Assembly: GCA_022376925.1 (NCBI GenBank)
Contig: JAIOJX010000026.1
Coordinates: forward strand, 204,754,900 to 204,818,899
Direction: 5' to 3'
Length of the DNA: 64,000 nucleotides
Source: Tragulus kanchil
Lineage: Eukaryota > Chordata > Mammalia > Artiodactyla > Tragulidae
The notes beneath the pieces were generated by a model, which did no database searches, had not been told where the DNA came from, and was given only the letters and a program-made list of their open reading frames with translations. Every line of letters begins with the position of its first letter. Within the stretch, counting starts at the first letter, position 1. Below, piece by piece: positions 58,561-64,000 of the stretch. A program made the translations under genes and the position numbers.

Positions 58561-59668
58561 AAAGAGTTGTGTAGAAGTTACTAGTATAGCTTGAATGGGT
58601 TATAACACCACACATGTCAGGACACGTAGAACATTCCACACATGTAGCACGTTGCCAGCCTCCTGAAGACTTACTCATACTTAGAGCCCATCCATACTAT
58701 TCAGAGCTAACCAATGTCCTGATTTCCAGTGTCACTGATTAAGATTCCTAGTTCTTAATTTTATCTGATGGAATCACGTAGTATGTTTTATGTCGAACTT
58801 CTTTCTCCCATTAGGCTTTTGCAGTTCATCTGTGCTGTTGCAGGTACCTGTCAGTCATTTGCTTTCATTACTGTATTCAGACATAGCACATCTAGTTTTT
58901 CTTTCTACTGTTGCTGGACATTTGTAGTGTTTCTGTGTTTTGGCTTTGTTTGATTTTGTTTTTTGCTTTATGAACAATGCTGACCATTCTCGTACTTTCT
59001 TTTGTTTCATGGGTACATTTAGCAATTGAGTTGCTGTATTGTAGGATGGTGTGTGTTCACCGGTAGCAGAAACAAATAAACATTTACCCAGTGTAGTGGC
59101 CCCAGGTTATATTCTCAGCAGCCAGTACAATCAGAGTTTATGTCGCTCCAAATTCTTGCCTGCATTTCGCATCTACCAGGTATTTAAATTTTATCCATTT
59201 TAGCCACAGTTGTGCTCCATTGCAATTCCCAGATGAGAATCAGACTTTCAGAATATCACTGAGCTGAGAAAAATATAAAACCAGTGATGCACAGCCCCTT
59301 TATCCTGGCACAAACGCACTCAGTTCTGAGAAATGGATTCTGGACACACAAAATACTCAGAGAGACCTCACGTTTTTGAAATGTGTGTTTGTCACTCAGT
59401 CTTGTCCAACACTTTGCAACCCAGTGAATGTTACCCTGTCAGGCTCCTCTGTCCATGGAATTCTCCAGGCAAGCATATTGGAGTGGATTGCTGTTCCCTT
59501 CTCCAGGGGATTTTCCTAACCCAGGGATCAAACCCGCGTCTCCCACATTGCAGGCAGATTCTTTACCATCTGAGACACCATGTTTTTGAAAGAAGCAGAT
59601 TATATATTGGTATTCCATTGCATAATTAAAGATATATTTTTAACTTTTAAAAACAGAAGTATTATATA

Positions 59669-59709
<41 letters not shown>

Positions 59710-60422
59710 AAAGAGTTGTGTAGAAGTTACTAGTATAGCTTGAATGGGTTATAACACCACACATGTCAGGACACGTAGAACATTCCACACATGTAGCACG
59801 TTGCCAGCCTCCTGAAGACTTACTCATACTTAGAGCCCATCCATACTATTCAGAGCTAACCAATGTCCTGATTTCCAGTGTCACTGATTAAGATTCCTAG
59901 TTCTTAATTTTATCTGATGGAATCACGTAGTATGTTTTATGTCGAACTTCTTTCTCCCATTAGGCTTTTGCAGTTCATCTGTGCTGTTGCAGGTACCTGT
60001 CAGTCATTTGCTTTCATTACTGTATTCAGACATAGCACATCTAGTTTTTCTTTCTACTGTTGCTGGACATTTGTAGTGTTTCTGTGTTTTGGCTTTGTTT
60101 GATTTTGTTTTTTGCTTTATGAACAATGCTGACCATTCTCGTACTTTCTTTTGTTTCATGGGTACATTTAGCAATTGAGTTGCTGTATTGTAGGATGGTG
60201 TGTGTGTTCACCGGTAGCAGAAACAAATAAACATTTACCCAGTGTAGTGGCCCCAGGTTATATTCTCAGCAGCCAGTACAATCAGAGTTTATGTCGCTCC
60301 AAATTCTTGCCTGCATTTCGCATCTACCAGGTATTTAAATTTTATCCATTTTAGCCACAGTTGTGCTCCATTGCAATTCCCAGATGAGAATCAGACTTTC
60401 AGAATATCACTGAGCTGAGAAA

Positions 60423-62389
60423 AAAAATCAGTGAGACAACAGGAAGAGTTTCTGATTAGACAAACTGCGTGTGTGCATGCACATTCCTGAAATCAGATCC
60501 AGACAACAGTGCGGCCTGAGTAAGCCGTATAATCTTCCAAGGCATGATTTTTTTTATATATATATTTTTTTCTGTGACCTGGATTATGGTTTATTCTAAC
60601 TTTAACAGGCTGTAATTTTAACCAGGTTAAAGTTGGAAAAAGAAGTCCTAAGAGTTCTTCTAATATATGCAGGATTGCTGTCTTTGTTATTAAGAAACTG
60701 ATTGCCATATCTGGACCCATCATGCTTGCTTTTAAATTCCCATAATGGAAATAGCCATCCACAAGTTATAAGTAGAGTTCCACTAAGAGTTATGTATTAT
60801 TTCTAAGTGTTTATAGGTGGAAGAGTTGCAGTCACAGGGAATTCTGGAGTGAATCATGTCAGAATTAACTAAGTTATGAATTGAAGGAAACTGATAGATA
60901 GAAATAACCACAACTGACCATGAAACAGTCGCTGAGATAAAAGTTTCCCATACGTATATATTACAGTAAGTCTTAGCAGTGCTAATGAGAATTCTAGCAT
61001 TTTAGTATTGGTTTAAAGGAGAATCTAAAAGAGGACGATGGAGATGGTTAAAAGCTAGCCTTTAGAAAATGAGCAAAATAGATCCACTGGTACCTATAAA
61101 ACTTTACTGAATGTGTAAGTGTAGAAGTTTTCTGCTCTTTAGCAGAAATATGCATGATATGTCATATGTGCTTATAGAGGATTTGAGAAGTCAGAACTTT
61201 CTAGGGGGTCATAAAATGTGTGAACCTAAGCCCATGTTACAAGGTTAAGAGAAGGTGGCTGAAGAAAGATTTGTGTCGAATCTTCCTTGTTTTATTTATT
61301 TTTTTCTCATTTATCTCCTATAGATTGAAGCTGTAGATTCAACACAGATTTATTTAGATTTGAAGTAAATATTATTGGTTTCTGTGTGTTGTAATTAATT
61401 CCTCATTCTGTGTGCATCCTTTCCTATCAGTGCCTGGCTCTTGTCCCTGGTAGGGCCTTAGGACTTTGAGATGAAATATGAAAATCTCTAAAATAGTGTG
61501 AGCCTTTTTTTTTTTTTTTTGAGAATGAACACAGTTCTTTTGACTGTTCTCTGGTGAAGGGAACTCGAGTTTTGCACCTTAACACATGACTGCATAAAAG
61601 GGAAGCTGGTATCATCAACTTCTCCTTTTTGGTTGCCAGAGAAAATATTTCTTTAAAGAAGAGCTCCAGTCCTGAGGTGTTAATGAATTGATTGAAAAGG
61701 TGTATTTACCTAGGAATCAGGGGTGTTTCCTTCTTTTCCTTAGGGTGGTTTATAGAAGAAAAGGAGTTGAAAGCATATTCTCTGTCTCCCTTCCCTGAAA
61801 TGCGACTTGTTATGTCTACTTCTGTCACACATCGGGAAATATCTGGTTGAATTTTTTCCCCTTGAGAAGAAAAGGTTCAGTAGCTTTGAGTTCATTGTTA
61901 TGATTTTTTTCATGCCTAAGGTGTTGACCTGGAACGGAGCTAGGGTTAGAAATTCGTGTCTTATCCAAGGGACTGTGAACAGAGAGCAACCACCCTTTCT
62001 TCTCTCTGGTGATTTTCCCTACATGATTGAACATGAATGGTGTCTACAACTGAATGTGAGTGAGTACTTTCTGTTTGTTTTATGAACTAAAATTGTAGCT
62101 CCACGGAGCTCTGTTCCTCACTGCCCCTGTATGTAGACCACTCACATTCCTGTGTCCTCAACACAGACATTCTTATTTGCCCTTGGTGCCAACCCCAGTT
62201 CTGCATATGTGTTGCTCGCTGTTTGCATCCTAAATGTACAGCCTGTTGGTCCTACCTGCCAAATTTCTCCATTCCCCTCCATCTCTGCTGTCATCACCCA
62301 AGTCCCAGCTGCTGCTCTTTCTTCTTGGTCAGTCTATTCTCCACACTGTAGCGCAGGTGGAGGATGTCAAACCATGTCAACTCACAGCC
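60423..62389 (+). other. Unique STX7 intronic stretch, no gene seen
   Basis: No exon-like, SINE or LINE signal recognised. T runs at 60549-60570 and 61507-61520. Confidence 0.55.
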
Positions 62390-62965
62390 AGAAACTCACA
62401 GTCTGATAATAATCCCCACCACACCCGCCAGGTCTGATCCTGCCCCCACTCGCCAGCTCCTACCGCTCTCCCACCTATAGCTGCAGGATCTCGGCCACAG
62501 TGGCTGCCTTTCCACTGCATGGCCAGTTGAACTCCTTCTTACCTCACGGCTTTTGCACTTGCTTTTCCTTTGCTTCACACGTCTTCTGAAATCTTCACAC
62601 AGTTGGCCCTCCTTGGTGTTCAGGTCTCAGCCCAAAGGTCACGTCCTTGGAGATGTCTTCCCTGACGTATCATTTTGTTGCCTCCACTCATTCTTGTTCT
62701 CATTACACAGTTTTGCTTCTGTGATGTTTTTGATCAGTAAATTAAACTGCTGTAATTGTCCACTTACTTTCTGCATTGGCTACTAGAATGCCAGCTCCTG
62801 AAGAGAAAGGGCTTCATGTGCCTTGTTCACAACTCTTGTCTATACTCTAAGAACAAATGAATAGCCTCAAGGAGGTTACCCAATGTATCTAAACTATCTT
62901 TATCTGTTTTCAGAAAGTAGTAATAGGTATGCCTGGCATGTGGTAGTCATTAGAAATGCTTTCTT
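62390..62965 (+). mobile_element. L2 LINE 3' region
   Basis: TTTGCACTTGCTTTTCCTTTG, CAGGTCTCAGCCCAAAGGTC, GGAGATGTCTTCCCTGACG, CTACTAGAATGCCAGCTCCT, GCCTTGTTCACAACTCTTG and ATGCCTGGCATGTGGTAGTC track the L2 3' end in order, with an insertion before the last motif. Confidence 0.8.
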
Positions 62966-63367
62966 TCCTTTGGCCTTATGTCAGGAATCTCTTCTCATTC
63001 ATTTGGTAATGAGATAGTTGCTTGTGAATTCTTCTGTATTTCATCTTTATCATTTTTTTCTAGGTGCCAGCATTTTTTCCTTTACTTCCAGGGTCCATAA
63101 TCTCTTCAGTGGCAGAGGATCATATTTTTATGCAGAATTATATCCCTCGAGAGCTTTTCATAGAGAGACTATTAAGAATTCGCTGGATGACAAAGGATAG
63201 ACCAGAAAGGATAGAACAGAAAATTTCAAAAAAGAGAATGCTATGATTTCAAGATGTGACCTTGGAGGGAAGGAACACAGTTTGATAAGATGGGAAGCTC
63301 TTAGCAGTTGTAACTACAGTGTAAAATCAGCTGAATGATGAAGAAACAAGTTACATAAAAAATCTTA

Positions 63368-63458
63368 GTGCTCACTTCAGCAACACATATGTTAATACTA
63401 AAAATAGAATGATACAGAGAAGATCAGGACGGCCCCTGCATACGGATGACACACACAC
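63368..63458 (+). pseudogene. U6 spliceosomal snRNA pseudogene
   Basis: Starts GTGCTCACTTCAGCAACACATA and continues through GATACAGAGAAGATCAG and GGCCCCTGCAT to GGATGACACAC, closely tracking U6 snRNA. It departs at several invariant positions (ACTTCAG for GCTTCGG; TCAGGACGG for TTAGCATGG inside the catalytic core). The 3' end is replaced by a CA run. No T-run terminator follows in place, and the ACAGAGA box is kept. It is a dead retrocopy inside STX7 intronic DNA. Confidence 0.9.
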
Positions 63459-64000
63459 ACATAAAAGGAAAATAAGATATCCTAGAAATCTTAAAGGGAA
63501 GGCGTATTACCTTTCTGTGAGCTGTGTTCTAGGGAGAAGACCAAACAGTTGTGTGACTGTAAGAAATGGAAAAAGAATGGGGAATGAGAGGGTACAGAAA
63601 TAACTCTGGTAATATGCATCAATCCACACACAGCATTTGGAAGTACGAGGAACACTTCATCTAGAGGGGGCTAGATTGCTGCTTCAAATAGGAGAAGGGT
63701 GTCAGGTGGAAGAGAGTCTCCGTTCTTTCTGTAGGATATTAAGGAGAGTAATTAAGAGATGAGTAAACGGAAGTTGCTGCCATTGGGAGCGTTCCTTCCT
63801 GTTGGCTTTCAGAGGATGCTGTGAACTGGTACAAGCCACTCCTTCGTACAGGTGTCTGAGCTCAGGTCACACATACTTGACAGATACCTTAATTTATTTG
63901 TTAATAATTTTTTTCTTTCTTTTTTTCTTTTTTTTTTTCCCTTCCTCTCATATAAGTGCTGTCAAGGTCCTTTTGATGGACTGAACTGTGTCCCCTTGAA
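63459..64000 (+). other. Unique tail of window, no gene seen
   Basis: Single-copy intronic sequence ending in a T/C-rich run (63897-63945). No STX7 exon found before the edge. Confidence 0.55.

Larger units (their letters stand above)
58143..60422 (+). repeat. Tandem duplication 20 (unit 58143-59289, copy 59290-60422)
   Basis: Period 1,147. Differences: CCCCGTG against CCCAGTG, one extra GT in a TG run, and A-run length at the end. It carries a BOV-A2 and a (CA)n tract. Confidence 0.95.

Noticed and set aside
4100..59629. Many recurrent short open frames with related peptides (e.g. containing EYWSGLPFPSPG or SCNAGDLG)
   Set aside because: They are translations of BOV-A2 SINEs in various frames, not genes.
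1104..60422. A new class of programmed or selfish 1.1-kb tandem amplification
   Set aside because: The units share no sequence with one another, no terminal motif and no common boundary. Only their length and near-perfect identity are shared, which fits contig overlap better.
63058..63246. Possible exon after TTTTTTCTAG with a 60-codon frame
   Set aside because: The peptide does not resemble syntaxin-7 or any family I recognise; chance acceptor plus an open frame.
45048..64000. STX7 exon 3 (the Habc part following ...KITQC)
   Set aside because: No stretch encoding the expected continuation was seen; the intron probably runs past the window edge.
1..64000. CRISPR arrays, operons, phage or bacterial mobile elements
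   Set aside because: No spaced direct repeats or prokaryotic gene organisation; the content is plainly ruminant nuclear DNA.

Overview
This window is mammalian nuclear DNA, almost certainly from a ruminant. It is full of BOV-A2/Bov-tA-type tRNA-derived SINEs, CHR-type tRNA-Glu SINEs, L1, L2 and MIR fragments, and two recognisable mammalian genes. There are no prokaryotic or viral genes; nearly every open frame is a shadow of a SINE, a LINE or the CpG island.

Genes. TAAR9, a trace amine-associated receptor with an intact single-exon frame of 348 aa, lies on the minus strand at 8976-10022. STX7 (syntaxin-7) begins on the plus strand. Its CpG-island promoter and probable non-coding first exon are near 32.3-32.9 kb. 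Its first coding exon, encoding [16 protein letters not shown]..., is at 43820-43970. The rest of STX7 is expected beyond the right edge. The head-to-head TAAR9/STX7 order matches the edge of the mammalian TAAR cluster. A U6 snRNA pseudogene lies at 63368-63458.

Layout. 1-8.9 kb is repeat-rich flank downstream of TAAR9. 9-11.5 kb holds TAAR9 and a truncated copy of it. 11.5-32 kb is intergenic, with a 5'-inverted L1, old L1 ORF2 fragments and many SINEs. 32-34.2 kb is the STX7 CpG island, present twice. 34.2-43.8 kb is STX7 intron 1. 43.8-45.05 kb is coding exon 1, present twice. 45-64 kb is STX7 intron, with an L1 at about 51-53.2 kb, an L2 at 62.4-62.96 kb and the U6 pseudogene.

The dominant anomaly is about 20 adjacent head-to-tail duplications, each 1.04-1.21 kb long and nearly identical. 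They ignore gene, repeat and promoter boundaries, and several chain into triplications. Many mismatches are short indels or scrambled bases close to the internal junction. I read this as unmerged overlaps between neighbouring contigs, i.e. false duplication in the assembly. Collapsing them would remove about 22 kb, leaving a true locus of roughly 42 kb. The truncated TAAR9 copy, the second STX7 CpG island and the second STX7 coding exon should all be treated as artefacts until tested.
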